From Armatimonadota bacterium (GTDB lineage Bacteria > Armatimonadota > JADLDR01): 33,163 bases of DNA. Location: contig JADLDR010000015.1 of the NCBI GenBank assembly GCA_020846535.1, positions 1 to 33,163 on the forward strand, given 5' to 3'. Below, one piece after another: positions 24,062 to 32,293 of this stretch (positions are counted from its first letter, which is position 1; each line of letters starts with the position of its first letter). The position numbers and the translations under genes are program-made. Below the pieces are notes generated by a model. That model saw only the letters and a list, made by a program, of their open reading frames with translations, did no database searches and was not told the DNA's origin.

Positions 24062-25216
24062 CTACGGATGGAAATTCTTCGCGTCCTCCTCTCCTAGCGG
24101 GCCTTCGCCCGGGGCGGGGTTGGCGTAGGTGGGAGTCGAGGGGCGGGATGGCGATATCTCGTTCAGAGGCCCGCCACCCCTCTGGGAGCGCCAGAGATTC
24201 CCCTGAGCGAGAGCGAACATCGCCCGGCGGCACGGGGGGCAGATCCACTGGTAGTGTTCGGTTCGGGTGTCCGGCATATCGTAGCGGTAGCCAAGCTCGC
24301 GTTCCACCCGGATCAGATCTTGGACATGCATCTGCGAGGTGAAGGGCTGGCTGCACCGGCGGCAGAGGGCCGGCTCTTCGCTGTAGCCGACATCCTTGTA
24401 GAAGGCAGCCCCGATCTGCGCGGGCCGCTGGAAGATATGGAAGAACTTGCCAAACGGCAGCCACAGGAGAGTAAAGATAACGGTGATGGCATGAAGTACA
24501 GCGAGAAAGTCATAGAGGTAGCCCTTCATCCAGGTATAGCTGGCGGTCAGGAGGAGGCCCGTCAGGCTGATGGCGAACAGAAAGACGAGGGGCAGAAAAT
24601 CCTCGCCGAACCGCTGGAGGGCGGCGGCCCCTCGGTCGCGCATCCGGCGGCGCATCGCGATCATCACGCCCACGATGACCAGGATCGCCGACCAGACCAG
24701 GCCGTGAACGACCATGAACCCGAAGAACGAATAGATAGGAAAGGCGACGGTGGGAAAGCCGAACACGAACATCCGATACCACTCCACGTTGTCGGGCAGA
24801 GTATCGAAATGGACCCACCCGAAGACCAGAGGGAAGGTGATGGCCGCCGCCAGGAATGTGCCCCACATGATGAGCCAGTGGGCGCTCCACCGGAGCGGGC
24901 CGCGCCGCCAGATGAAGCGGTTCAGGGCGATGTCGCCGATCACCCGATCCAACCAGTTTGCAATGTTGCGGAGGCCATAGCCGCGCTTGAAGAACACCTG
25001 CCAGCCGCGCCGCCAGTACATCGCCGTCGGCGGCCTCTGAAGCCACATCGCATACCGGTAGACCAGCCCGAAGGCGGCGAAGAGGGTGGCAAAGGTATAA
25101 CCCACCAGCGCGGCGTCGAAATGCTGGAGGTTCCGGGAGCCGACCACGATGAGGACACCCAGCGTCACGGAAACTGAAACTCCCCACAGGGTTGCTTTCA
25201 TGACTTCACGTCTCAT
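24062..25216 (-). CDS. NarI/HdrE-like membrane cytochrome b subunit with zinc-ribbon-like tail
   Basis: A 384-residue membrane protein, first in the molybdoenzyme operon. About six helices can be placed: residues 8-25, 36-58, 110-135, 155-185, 205-228 and 235-255. Histidines in or near helices ([35 protein letters not shown]) match the heme b pattern of nitrate reductase gamma and heterodisulfide reductase E subunits. A soluble tail follows with LCRRCSQPF and ICPPCRRAM, a CxxC...CxxC pair that may bind zinc or iron. The final 35 residues ([19 protein letters not shown] and on) are low-complexity and coincide with C-rich repeat DNA. The ATG at 25216 has GAGG six bases before it. It probably links the enzyme to the quinone pool. 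Confidence 0.82.
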   Translation of the reverse strand: MRREVMKATLWGVSVSVTLGVLIVVGSRNLQHFDAALVGYTFATLFAAFGLVYRYAMWLQRPPTAMYWRRGWQVFFKRGYGLRNIANWLDRVIGDIALNRFIWRRGPLRWSAHWLIMWGTFLAAAITFPLVFGWVHFDTLPDNVEWYRMFVFGFPTVAFPIYSFFGFMVVHGLVWSAILVIVGVMIAMRRRMRDRGAAALQRFGEDFLPLVFLFAISLTGLLLTASYTWMKGYLYDFLAVLHAITVIFTLLWLPFGKFFHIFQRPAQIGAAFYKDVGYSEEPALCRRCSQPFTSQMHVQDLIRVERELGYRYDMPDTRTEHYQWICPPCRRAMFALAQGNLWRSQRGGGPLNEISPSRPSTPTYANPAPGEGPLGEEDAKNFHP

Positions 25217-25267
25217 ACGATTCCTCACAAAGCGCGATATTTCAAAGGCATCTCTCTACATTTATTA

Positions 25268-25296
25268 AGTATATCGAATATCGGCGGGTTTGTCAA
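25268..25296 (-). promoter_or_regulatory. Promoter of the molybdoenzyme operon
   Basis: On the minus strand TTGACA (25291-25296), 17 bases and TATACT (25268-25273) lie in an AT-rich stretch about 50 bases before the first gene. I see no FNR-type or NarL-type dyad that I would defend. Confidence 0.75.
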
Positions 25297-25321
25297 TATA
25301 AAAAATAAAAAACTTAAAAAT

Positions 25322-25733
25322 TAACCCAAGTTGCCACCCACCCGAATGGAGGCCGATGCGGGGTAGGGGCGCGATGCATCGCGCCCCATAGCGATCCAGA
25401 TCAGGTAAAAGATCCTCCGCTCCTGGGGGAGGGGGGACCGCTCTCCCCTGGGATGGGTGACCGCTCTCCCCTAACCCCTCTCCCCGAAACCGAAGGGATG
25501 CGCCGGAGCGCATCCTGGGAGAGGGGGACAGAGTGTGCGGTCATTGACGGCCTCATCCCCGCCCCCTGCCCGTTTCGGGAAGGGGGCCGGGGGGTTAGGG
25601 AACGGTCTCCCCAAGTCCCGCCCCCCGCCCCGGCGGGACAGTCACCCTGATCTGGATACCTATGGGGCGCGATGCATCGCGCCCCTACCGTGGAAAACGG
25701 GACTGGCCCCGGGCTAGATGGCAACTTGGGTTA
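25322..25733. mobile_element. MITE-like repeat element, copy A
   Basis: A 412-base non-coding element with 15-base terminal inverted repeats TAACCCAAGTTGCCA (25322-25336) and its exact complement (25719-25733). Inside each end lies a perfect 22-base palindrome beginning GGGGCGCGATGCATCG (25366-25387, 25664-25685). The interior carries the shared C-rich modules, including a stem CGAAACCGAAGGGATGCGCC, and is inverted relative to copy B. No transposase is encoded. It accounts for most of the 664-base gap 25217-25880. Confidence 0.75.
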
Positions 25734-25880
25734 TTTTTAGGCCATCCTTCCTTTTTATTCTACCCACTTCTGCGGTTCTATATTCCGGGTATCAGTATTG
25801 TTCCCTGCCTGGCCGCCAAGAGGTGATTTGCCTGGCAACGGTGAACACATAAGCAGCATTGCTTCAAAGGAGAGAAACTT

Positions 25881-26972
25881 ATGGCAGACAACCCGCTCGT
25901 TGAATTGCAGGCATTCGGCCAGAGCGTCTGGCTGGACAGCATCAGCCGGGGGATGATCGCCTCCGGAGAGTTGATGCGTTATATCGAGGAGGACGGGCTG
26001 CGCGGCGTGACTTCCAACCCGGCCATCTTTGAAAAGGCGTTCGGAGGGAGCGCCGAATATGATGCGGAGATACGCGCCCTCGCCCGCTCCGGCAAGGACG
26101 CGCCGGCGATCTACGAATCTCTGACGGTCGGAGACGTGCAGCGTGCGGCAGATGTTTTCCGACCGATCTACGACCGGGAGGGCGGGCGCGATGGCTATGT
26201 GAGCCTGGAGGTCTCCCCCCGCCTGGCCTACGATACGGAAGGGACGATAGCTGAAGCGCACCGGCTCTGGGAGGCTCTGGACCGACCCAATGTCTTTATC
26301 AAAGTACCTTCCACCCGGGAGGGCCTGCCCGCCATCCGCCGGCTGATCGGCGAGGGCATCAATGTGAATGTGACCCTGCTCTTCGGGTTGCAGCGATACG
26401 GGGAGGTGGCGGAAAGCTTCATCGCCGGGCTAGAAGACCGGGCCGCGAAGGGTCTGCCTCTCGAAAAGGTGGCCTCGGTCGCCAGCTTCTTCCTCAGCCG
26501 GATCGATGTCCTGGTCGATCCGATGCTGGAAAAGATGGGCGAGGAAGCGGTCCGGCTGCGCGGCAAAACGGCCATCGCCAGCGCGAAGGTGGCTTATTCC
26601 ATCTATAAGGCGCATTTCTGCGGGGACCGCTTCCGCAAGATGTCGGTGGCGGGAGGGCGGCCCCAGCGCCTGCTCTGGGCCAGCACCAGCACGAAAAATC
26701 CGGACTACCCCGACACGATGTATGTGGAACCCCTCATCGGCCCGGAAACGGTCAATACCGTGCCCCTCGAAACCCTGAACGCCTACCGCGACCACGGACA
26801 CCCCGCCTCCACCCTGGAAAACGATCTGGATGAATCCCTGGAAACCCTCCGGAGCATCGCCGACCTGGGAATAGACCTCGACACCGTTTCGCAGCAGTTG
26901 GAAACCGAAGGCGTGGAGAAATTCATCAAACCCTACGACAAATCGCTGGAAGGGCTGAAGGCCAGGATGTAA
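25881..26972 (+). CDS. tal: Transaldolase
   Basis: A 363-residue transaldolase of the non-oxidative pentose phosphate pathway, moving a dihydroxyacetone unit from sedoheptulose 7-phosphate to glyceraldehyde 3-phosphate. The barrel opens QSVWLDSISRGMIASGEL, with DGLRGVTSNPAIFEKAF; the Schiff-base lysine is K141 in NVFIKVPSTREGLP; then VNVTLLFGLQRYGEVAESFI and LLWASTSTKNPDYPDTMYVE. This is the larger bacterial type with a C-terminal helical extension, often found fused or paired with glucose 6-phosphate isomerase; here it is single. GGAG lies ten bases before the ATG. It is flanked on both sides by related repeat elements, an unusual setting for a housekeeping gene. Confidence 0.95.
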   Translation: MADNPLVELQAFGQSVWLDSISRGMIASGELMRYIEEDGLRGVTSNPAIFEKAFGGSAEYDAEIRALARSGKDAPAIYESLTVGDVQRAADVFRPIYDREGGRDGYVSLEVSPRLAYDTEGTIAEAHRLWEALDRPNVFIKVPSTREGLPAIRRLIGEGINVNVTLLFGLQRYGEVAESFIAGLEDRAAKGLPLEKVASVASFFLSRIDVLVDPMLEKMGEEAVRLRGKTAIASAKVAYSIYKAHFCGDRFRKMSVAGGRPQRLLWASTSTKNPDYPDTMYVEPLIGPETVNTVPLETLNAYRDHGHPASTLENDLDESLETLRSIADLGIDLDTVSQQLETEGVEKFIKPYDKSLEGLKARM

Positions 26973-26984
26973 CAGGAAGGCATA

Positions 26985-27435
26985 ATGTCTTCTCAGATGC
27001 GTCAAGATTCGACCCGGGGCCGGTCCTCTTCCTCGCCCGTCCCCGACAAGGCGTGCCGGGCAGAGAGGCATACGGCGGGGGGCGCGGCTGCCGCACGCCT
27101 TCCAGGGAGGGGCCCGGCGACCGGAAGGTCGAGGGGCTGCCCCGGAGAGGCCGGCTCCGGCTGGGTGGCCGAGGGGGCCCGCCTGTCGCTCCGGTCCCCC
27201 TGCCGAAACCGGTGGGCCAGTCGCTGCCCCCGGTGTGGAGAGGCCTACCAACTCGAAATACCGGTGCGCGACGCAGATTTTCCGCTGCCCCCGGTGTGGA
27301 GAGGCCTACCCCCACTCGGCAAACCGACACCACTGGGTCTGCCCCCTTATTCGATATCTGCTGGGGCGACATAAGGCGGGAGGGGCAGAAGAAGAGAGCC
27401 TTGCCTCTTCAAAAACGGATCAGGATGGCCGATAA
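26985..27435 (+). pseudogene. Frameshifted zinc-ribbon gene with duplicated knuckle
   Basis: An ATG at 26985 with GGAAGG five bases in front opens a frame encoding a low-complexity Ser/Arg/Gly region and then CRNRWASRCPRCGEAYQLEI. A 28-base direct repeat (CGCTGCCCCCGGTGTGGAGA and on) occurs at 27222-27249 and 27283-27310, 61 bases apart, so the second copy is one base out of frame. In that second frame the text reads YRCATQIFRCPRCGEAYPHS, then HHWVCPLIRYLLGR and stops at 27435. Two zinc-ribbon pieces (CPRCG and HWVCP) thus lie in two frames. I read this as a duplicated and broken zinc-ribbon gene behind transaldolase. A GTG at 27235 could still start a 66-residue ribbon protein. Confidence 0.5.
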
Positions 27436-27545
27436 TATAAATGGACACCCGGATTCACCATTATTTCGGGGAGACAGCAAAGCATAGGAACCGCGATGAC
27501 GCTCCCGCTATCTGCAAAGCGGAGCAAGCCCAGTTAGGATAAATC

Positions 27546-27978
27546 AACCCAAGTTGCTACCTACCCGAATTGATCGCTATGGGGCGCGATGCATCGCGCC
27601 CCATAGGGATCCCGATCAGGGTGACTGTCCCGCCGGGGCGGGATTCGGGCCTTGGGGAGACCGTTCCCTAACCCCCCGCCTCCTTCCCGAAACGGGCAGG
27701 GGGAGTGGATGAGGCCGTCAATGACCGCACACTCTGTCCCCCTCTCCCAGGATGCGCTCCGGCGCATCCCTTCGGTTTCGGGGAGAGGGGTTAGGGGAGA
27801 GAGGACACCCCTCCCAGGGGAGAGAGGTCCCCCCTCCCCCAGGAGCGGAGGATGTTTCCCCTTCTCTGGATCGCTATGGGGCGCGAACAATCGCGCCCCA
27901 CGGCCTGGCAGGGCGCGATGCATCGCGCCCCTACCGCGGCAAACGGGACTGGCCCCGGGCTAGGTGGCAACTTGGGTT
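27546..27978. mobile_element. MITE-like repeat element, copy B
   Basis: A 433-base element of the same family as copy A with interior in the opposite direction. Ends are AACCCAAGTTGCTACCTA (from 27546) and the complement of AACCCAAGTTGCCACCTA (to 27978), one mismatch in 18. The left 22-base palindrome (27581-27602) is perfect; the right one (27910-27931) has one changed end base; a variant with AACA in its centre lies at 27878-27899. The right end lies 15 bases before the next start codon and next to its ribosome site. Confidence 0.75.
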
Positions 27979-27993
27979 AAAGCAGGGGAACTT

Positions 27994-28170
27994 ATGAGCC
28001 TGGAATATAGAATCGAATACCTGCGAGGCGATGCCCGCGATATTGAGGCACTGGAAAAGCTGTCCGAAGAAGGCTGGGAGCTGGTGACCGCTTTCCCGAA
28101 TGAACTGAAGCGCGGACAGATGATCGTGCATACAGTGGTAGCTTACCTGAAGCGGAAGCGTGAAGAATAG
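27994..28170 (+). CDS. Small DUF4177-like protein
   Basis: A 58-residue protein: MSLEYRIEYLRGDARDIEAL, then EKLSEEGWELVTAFPNELKR and a basic end. The EEGWELV strand is the hallmark of the DUF4177 family of small proteins of unknown function. AGGGGAA lies about five bases before the ATG; a longer frame from 27964 would read from the repeat element. Since copy B ends just upstream, its promoter must lie inside the repeat. Confidence 0.75.
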   Translation: MSLEYRIEYLRGDARDIEALEKLSEEGWELVTAFPNELKRGQMIVHTVVAYLKRKREE

Positions 28171-28257
28171 TATCGAAGGACGGTCTTGTTCTCAGGGGTA
28201 AACCGAATCGACTACCGACTTCAGGACTTTCGCTGGATAGCATTCGCCCGGCAGTGT

Positions 28258-28285
28258 GCAGGGGCACGGCATGCCGTGCCCCTGC
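28258..28285. terminator. 28-base perfect palindrome between convergent genes
   Basis: A perfect 28-base palindrome beginning GCAGGGGCACGGCA lies between the convergent stops at 28170 and 28336. It belongs to the same style of palindrome (GGGGC...GCCCC) as those in the repeat elements. As RNA it forms a strong hairpin on either strand and may terminate both genes. Confidence 0.55.
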
Positions 28286-28335
28286 GAGATAGATATTCAG
28301 CATTTATATAACTATATATCTTTCTATTTCTTATT

Positions 28336-29562
28336 TTAGACCTTCCACACCTCCCCGCACGCCTTCTCCAGCCGCTCCAGGGTTTCGGCGATGTCTTTGT
28401 CCTGGTGGCTGAAGTTGACATAGGAGACATCGTACAGGGAGACGCCGTTCCTGTAGGCGGCTCGGTAGAATCGCTCGTATAGCCCTTCGGGAGCGTCGGT
28501 AAGGAAGACGATCTGGGGACAAGGCCAGAAACCCTGCGCCTCAATGGGCAAACCCTTGCTCCGGAACATATTATTTGCGCCTGCCCAGAGCGTTTCCCCC
28601 TGCCGCCACAGATGGCCGATCACGTCCCGGTTGCGGTAGGCGCTCAGCGCGGCTTTGGAGGCGGCCAGGGAAAGGGTGTCGCCTCCGAAGGTGGAGGAGA
28701 TCGGCACTTTCTCCATCTGCTCCATCACCTCTCGCTTCCCCACATAAGCCGCCAGGGGCATTCCATTGGCGATCCCTTTGCCGAAGACCGCCAGGTCGGG
28801 AACCGCATCGAAGTATTCCTGCGCCCCGCCGACCGCGATCCTGAAGCCGGTGACGATTTCATCATAGATGAGCAGGGTGTCGTGCTTGCGGGTCAGCTCC
28901 CGCAAAGCAGGCAGAAAGGTCCGGCCTTTTTCCATATCGGCGTAGCCTGCCGCCGACACCACGGCGGCCACCTGGCCGCTGTAATCGTTCAGCGTCTCCT
29001 CCACCGCCTGGATATCGTTCCAGGGGCAGGCGTGGTGGAGGGCGCTCAGGCACAGGGGAACCCCGGGGGGCGCAGACTGCGCGACCTGGCCGGGCAGGAG
29101 CCTGCCTCCAGAGGCCAGACTGTTCAGCCAGCCGTTGTAACCGATCTGAATGATGTGATCCCTGCCGGTCACGAAGCGCGCCAGGCGGATGCAGGCGGCG
29201 ATGGCCTCTCCCCCTGTCTTGAGGAAGCGGGCCTGCTCCGCGCAGGGAATCATCTGGCAGGCCATCTCCGCCACCTCCGCCTCCAGAGGGTGCGGGTGGC
29301 CGAAGATAATGCCCTGGTCCAGTTGCTCGCGAATGGCATTATCCACCGTCGGGAAGCCGTATCCGAGCGTCACCGGCCCCAGCGAGTTCCGGTAATCGAT
29401 ATACTCCCTCCCGTCCGCGTCCCAGACCCGGCAGCCTTTCCCCCGGACGATCACGCCCGGCTCTTCAGGCGCGAACCGGGGAGCCTTCGAGCATGTGCTG
29501 GATCCCCAGGGAATCGCCTTTTTCAGTCGTGCAGTCCACTCTTGAGATTTCGTTGGGTTCAT
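28336..29562 (-). CDS. Class III aminotransferase (glutamate-1-semialdehyde aminomutase-like)
   Basis: A 408-residue PLP enzyme of the class III group related to HemL. It shows the N-terminal IPWGSSTCSKAPRFAPEEPG, VWDADGREYIDYRNSLGPVT, the cofactor site KTGGEAIAACIRLARFVTG, the aspartate strand LLIYDEIVTGFRIAVGG (D234) and the PLP lysine motif VFGKGIANGMPLAAYVG (K262). True HemL keeps SGTEA where this has TGGEA, and the neighbours are not heme genes, so I think it acts on another amino acid or amino sugar. GGAG lies seven bases before ATG 29562; a TTG five codons upstream is unlikely. Confidence 0.85.
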   Translation of the reverse strand: MNPTKSQEWTARLKKAIPWGSSTCSKAPRFAPEEPGVIVRGKGCRVWDADGREYIDYRNSLGPVTLGYGFPTVDNAIREQLDQGIIFGHPHPLEAEVAEMACQMIPCAEQARFLKTGGEAIAACIRLARFVTGRDHIIQIGYNGWLNSLASGGRLLPGQVAQSAPPGVPLCLSALHHACPWNDIQAVEETLNDYSGQVAAVVSAAGYADMEKGRTFLPALRELTRKHDTLLIYDEIVTGFRIAVGGAQEYFDAVPDLAVFGKGIANGMPLAAYVGKREVMEQMEKVPISSTFGGDTLSLAASKAALSAYRNRDVIGHLWRQGETLWAGANNMFRSKGLPIEAQGFWPCPQIVFLTDAPEGLYERFYRAAYRNGVSLYDVSYVNFSHQDKDIAETLERLEKACGEVWKV

Positions 29563-29577
29563 CTTCTTCTCCGACAA

Positions 29578-29838
29578 TCAAAGCGTTGGATTATATGCTC
29601 GGGTTTTCCAAGACAACCCCAAAAATAGAGAATCAGGTAGCCAGTGCAATACGCAAAACGGCGAATGCGCCGAACCGCAGCAGCAGATGGCCTTTCTGCC
29701 CGCCACAAACCGATATCGAAAGCGCCGTACATGTGATAGGGCGAATTCCGATGCATTGTCCCGAAAGGAAAAAGATATATTCCAGAAACAGCAGCATGAC
29801 CAGCTATGTGTTTACGGATGTCTGGTATAGAGTCCAAC
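29578..29838 (-). pseudogene. Possible remnant of a small membrane protein
   Basis: The 341-base gap between the aminotransferase and the next gene holds no intact recognisable gene. On the minus strand one frame reads MLLFLEYIFFLSGQCIGIRP, later LLLRFGAFAVLRIALAT, then TGA, then FSIFGVVLENPSI and a stop: two hydrophobic stretches interrupted by a TGA where Trp would fit. Another frame is open over the same bases for 92 codons without a ribosome site. Base composition is lower in GC than the neighbours. It may be decayed coding DNA, but chance cannot be ruled out. Confidence 0.25.
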
Positions 29839-29903
29839 CCACTTTTTCATCCTTTCTTGCGTAGCGGGCCTTCCAATCTTGATTGCAGCTTGCGGTCAGC
29901 AGG

Positions 29904-30683
29904 TCAATGGGCCGCGATGAAATCTCTCACCCATTCGGCCTGCTCCTGCTGGCCGTCGATCAGCACGGTTCCGAGGATGGAATAACCTTGGATAAGCCCC
30001 TCTCCCAGATAGCGGGGAATCCGCTCCCACTGGCATTTGAGAAGATCCATCGGCACCGGGGCGACGGTGGGGTAATCGCGAAGGTAGCACCCCAGGTTGA
30101 TCGGCTTGCCGGGAAAGACCGCCCGACATCGTTCCATATATTCATCCAGATGAGGCAGATTTTTGGCCTCCCATATCCATAGGTTGACGATATCCATATA
30201 GGGAGCGAAGGCTTTCCACTCCGGCCTCTCCAGTTCATGGGTGTAGACGACGGTCCAGAGCTTGAGAGCCGGGTTTTCGCTGCGGAGCGCCTCATAGATG
30301 GGAGCGTATTCCTCCGGGCCGTATCCTTCGTTTTTAACCAGCCCCAGCATGTCGTCATGGATGGCTCCGGTGATGTTTGGAAAGTCGCGTGAAAGCTGGC
30401 TGACCAGCCGGGCCTCCGCCCTCACGGACTCTGCGGAGGCGTCCACCCGATGCCCGACGCCGCCCTCCTCCAGCCAGCGATATTTCCATTTCGAGATATC
30501 GCAAACCACCTCCTCCAGATAGGCCAGCTTCCTCATGGCGAAGGGGGTGTTGAGGTGAAACATAAAGCAGGCGCGGCGAATGCCGAAAAAGGCCGCCCCT
30601 TCCCCCACCCCGAAGATCGACGGCTCCACCCCAGGGTCGAATCCCTGCCCTTCCCACACCCAGCCTGCATCCTTCATTCTCAT
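29904..30683 (-). CDS. Uncharacterised protein, possible TIM-barrel (glycosidase-like) domain
   Basis: A 259-residue soluble protein with no signal peptide. I do not recognise the family. Features: GVGEGAAFFGIRRACFMFHL near the start, then FPNITGAIHDDMLGLVKNEG, LKLWTVVYTHELERPEWKAF, YMDIVNLWIWEAKNLPHLDE, GKPINLGCYLRDYPTVAPVP and a final GLIQGYSILGTVLIDGQQEQ. Repeated strand-helix units ending in acidic residues (HDD, YTHE, WIWE) look like a (beta/alpha)8 barrel of the glycoside-hydrolase kind. It begins 11 bases after the pabB stop and is probably co-transcribed. I take ATG 30683, eight bases after GAGG; a GTG at 30692 is possible. Confidence 0.65.
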   Translation of the reverse strand: MRMKDAGWVWEGQGFDPGVEPSIFGVGEGAAFFGIRRACFMFHLNTPFAMRKLAYLEEVVCDISKWKYRWLEEGGVGHRVDASAESVRAEARLVSQLSRDFPNITGAIHDDMLGLVKNEGYGPEEYAPIYEALRSENPALKLWTVVYTHELERPEWKAFAPYMDIVNLWIWEAKNLPHLDEYMERCRAVFPGKPINLGCYLRDYPTVAPVPMDLLKCQWERIPRYLGEGLIQGYSILGTVLIDGQQEQAEWVRDFIAAH

Positions 30684-30693
30684 CTCATGCACC

Positions 30694-32130
30694 TCATTCC
30701 GGCACGACCAGCCCCAGCGCCGCGAAAAGGGCGCGGGCCTTATCGAGCGTCTCCTGGTATTCGCTTTCCGGGTCGGAGTCGGCCACGATGCCTGCCCCGA
30801 CCTGGAAATAGGCCTTCCCGCCTGTCAGCACGAAGGTGCGAATGACAATATTGAGATTCATCCCCCCGCAGGCATCGAAATAGCCGATGGCTCCGGTATA
30901 TGGGCCCCGGCAGGTCGGTTCCAGTTCTTCGATAATCTCCATGGCCCGAATTTTGGGAGCGCCGGTAATCGAACCTCCGGGAAAAGTCGCTTTAAGCAGG
31001 TCTACCCGGTCAAAACCATCGGCGAGGCGGCTCTTGACGGTGGAAACCAGATGCCAGACCGTCGGATGAGGCTCCACCACCCATAGCTCCGGCACCGTCA
31101 CTGACCCCAGGGTGCTAACCTTACCCAGGTCGTTGCGCTCCAGATCTACGATCATCACGTTCTCAGCCCGGTCCTTGCCACTGGCCCGGAGGGCAGCAGC
31201 TAGAGCGGCATCCTGATAGGGGTCTGCGCTGCGAGGGCGTGTGCCCTTGATCGGACGGGTTTCAATCAGGCGTGTGGCGGGGTCGAACCGGAGGAAACGC
31301 TCCGGTGAAGCGGATACAAGACACACCTCGCCGAAATCCAGAAATGCGGCAAACGGCGCGGGGGTTGCCCGGCGCAGCCGGGTGTAAAGCGCCCGGGACG
31401 ATCCTTCGAACAGCGCCGTGAACCGCTGAGATAGATTCACTTGGTAGATATCTCCTGCCGCTATATATTTCTGCGCCTGGCGCACCGCGCTCCTGAATCC
31501 GTCCGGCGAGAAATTACCGCTTGCCGGCCCTGCCTGGCAAAAAGCCTCTTCCATCGGCCCGATTGCCGAAAACCGTCCTTTGAACTCCTGCAATGTATCT
31601 TTCGAGTCGGAGACCGAAACCAGAAAAACTTCGTGAGTATCGTGATCAAAGATAACGGCTGTATCGTAGAACGCAAGAACAGCATCTGGTATCCCCAGAT
31701 CGTCTACGTTCCATAATGGAAGCGTTTCCAGAAGACGCCCCAGGTCGTAACCCAGGTATCCAATAGCTCCTCCTATGAAAGGCAGGGAAAGAGTGGATTG
31801 CTCTGCCTGATAATGATCCAGCAAGAAGCGAAGGGCCTCGAAAAAATCTCCCGGGCCACGCCATATCCGGTTTTCCGACTGAAGCGTCAGGAGAGAACCT
31901 CTAGCCATCAGGCACAGAAAAGGCCGGGCTGCCAGTACCGAGTAATGGCCCAGGCTGCCGAATCCGGGAGCGCTCTCCAGAAGCGACGGAAAAGGCTCCT
32001 CATTGAGAGCCTGCAAACCGGCGACCGGCTCCACCCAGGCCGGAAGCCGCTCTACCATGGGTAGCGGCCGCCAGCGAGGCAGGATCAGACCGGCCAGGAA
32101 GCTGTTCATATTTTCGAAGGCGGAGGCCAT
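30694..32130 (-). CDS. pabB: Aminodeoxychorismate synthase component I
   Basis: A 478-residue chorismate-utilising enzyme that aminates chorismate to 4-amino-4-deoxychorismate for folate synthesis, working with a glutaminase (PabA) not seen here. The key motif is RPIKGTRPRS with lysine (K295), the nucleophile diagnostic of PabB; anthranilate synthase TrpE has PIAGT. Other conserved parts are GDIYQVNLSQRF, SPERFLRFD, ENVMIVDLERNDLGKV, PGGSITGAPKIRAMEIIEEL and QVGAGIVADSDPESEYQET. No ribosome site precedes the ATG at 32130 or the one at 32109. A consensus promoter lies just upstream. Confidence 0.93.
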   Translation of the reverse strand: MASAFENMNSFLAGLILPRWRPLPMVERLPAWVEPVAGLQALNEEPFPSLLESAPGFGSLGHYSVLAARPFLCLMARGSLLTLQSENRIWRGPGDFFEALRFLLDHYQAEQSTLSLPFIGGAIGYLGYDLGRLLETLPLWNVDDLGIPDAVLAFYDTAVIFDHDTHEVFLVSVSDSKDTLQEFKGRFSAIGPMEEAFCQAGPASGNFSPDGFRSAVRQAQKYIAAGDIYQVNLSQRFTALFEGSSRALYTRLRRATPAPFAAFLDFGEVCLVSASPERFLRFDPATRLIETRPIKGTRPRSADPYQDAALAAALRASGKDRAENVMIVDLERNDLGKVSTLGSVTVPELWVVEPHPTVWHLVSTVKSRLADGFDRVDLLKATFPGGSITGAPKIRAMEIIEELEPTCRGPYTGAIGYFDACGGMNLNIVIRTFVLTGGKAYFQVGAGIVADSDPESEYQETLDKARALFAALGLVVPE

Positions 32131-32161
32131 ATGATGTAGTGGTGTTCTTTGATTTTCAGCC

Positions 32162-32190
32162 TATTATAGCATAGCCTGGAATCGATGTCA
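32162..32190 (-). promoter_or_regulatory. pabB promoter
   Basis: On the minus strand TTGACA (32185-32190), 17 bases and TATAAT (32162-32167) form a perfect consensus promoter. The predicted start is about 25 bases before the first ATG, leaving a very short leader without a Shine-Dalgarno sequence. Confidence 0.8.
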
Positions 32191-32293
32191 ACCTTATCCG
32201 ATAATATTATTTTATACTTTAATATTACGATATATATTCTCGTCGCCACATTTGCCTTTATTTAAAGCGCAATCAAATAGAAATCTGCTGGCA

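Noticed and set aside
26430..27251. Minus-strand open frame across the end of transaldolase
   Set aside because: It is antisense to conserved transaldolase sequence and is Pro/Gly/Arg-rich in the way of shadow frames.
28336..29562. Naming the class III aminotransferase hemL
   Set aside because: The cofactor loop reads TGGEA rather than SGTEA and there are no heme genes around it.
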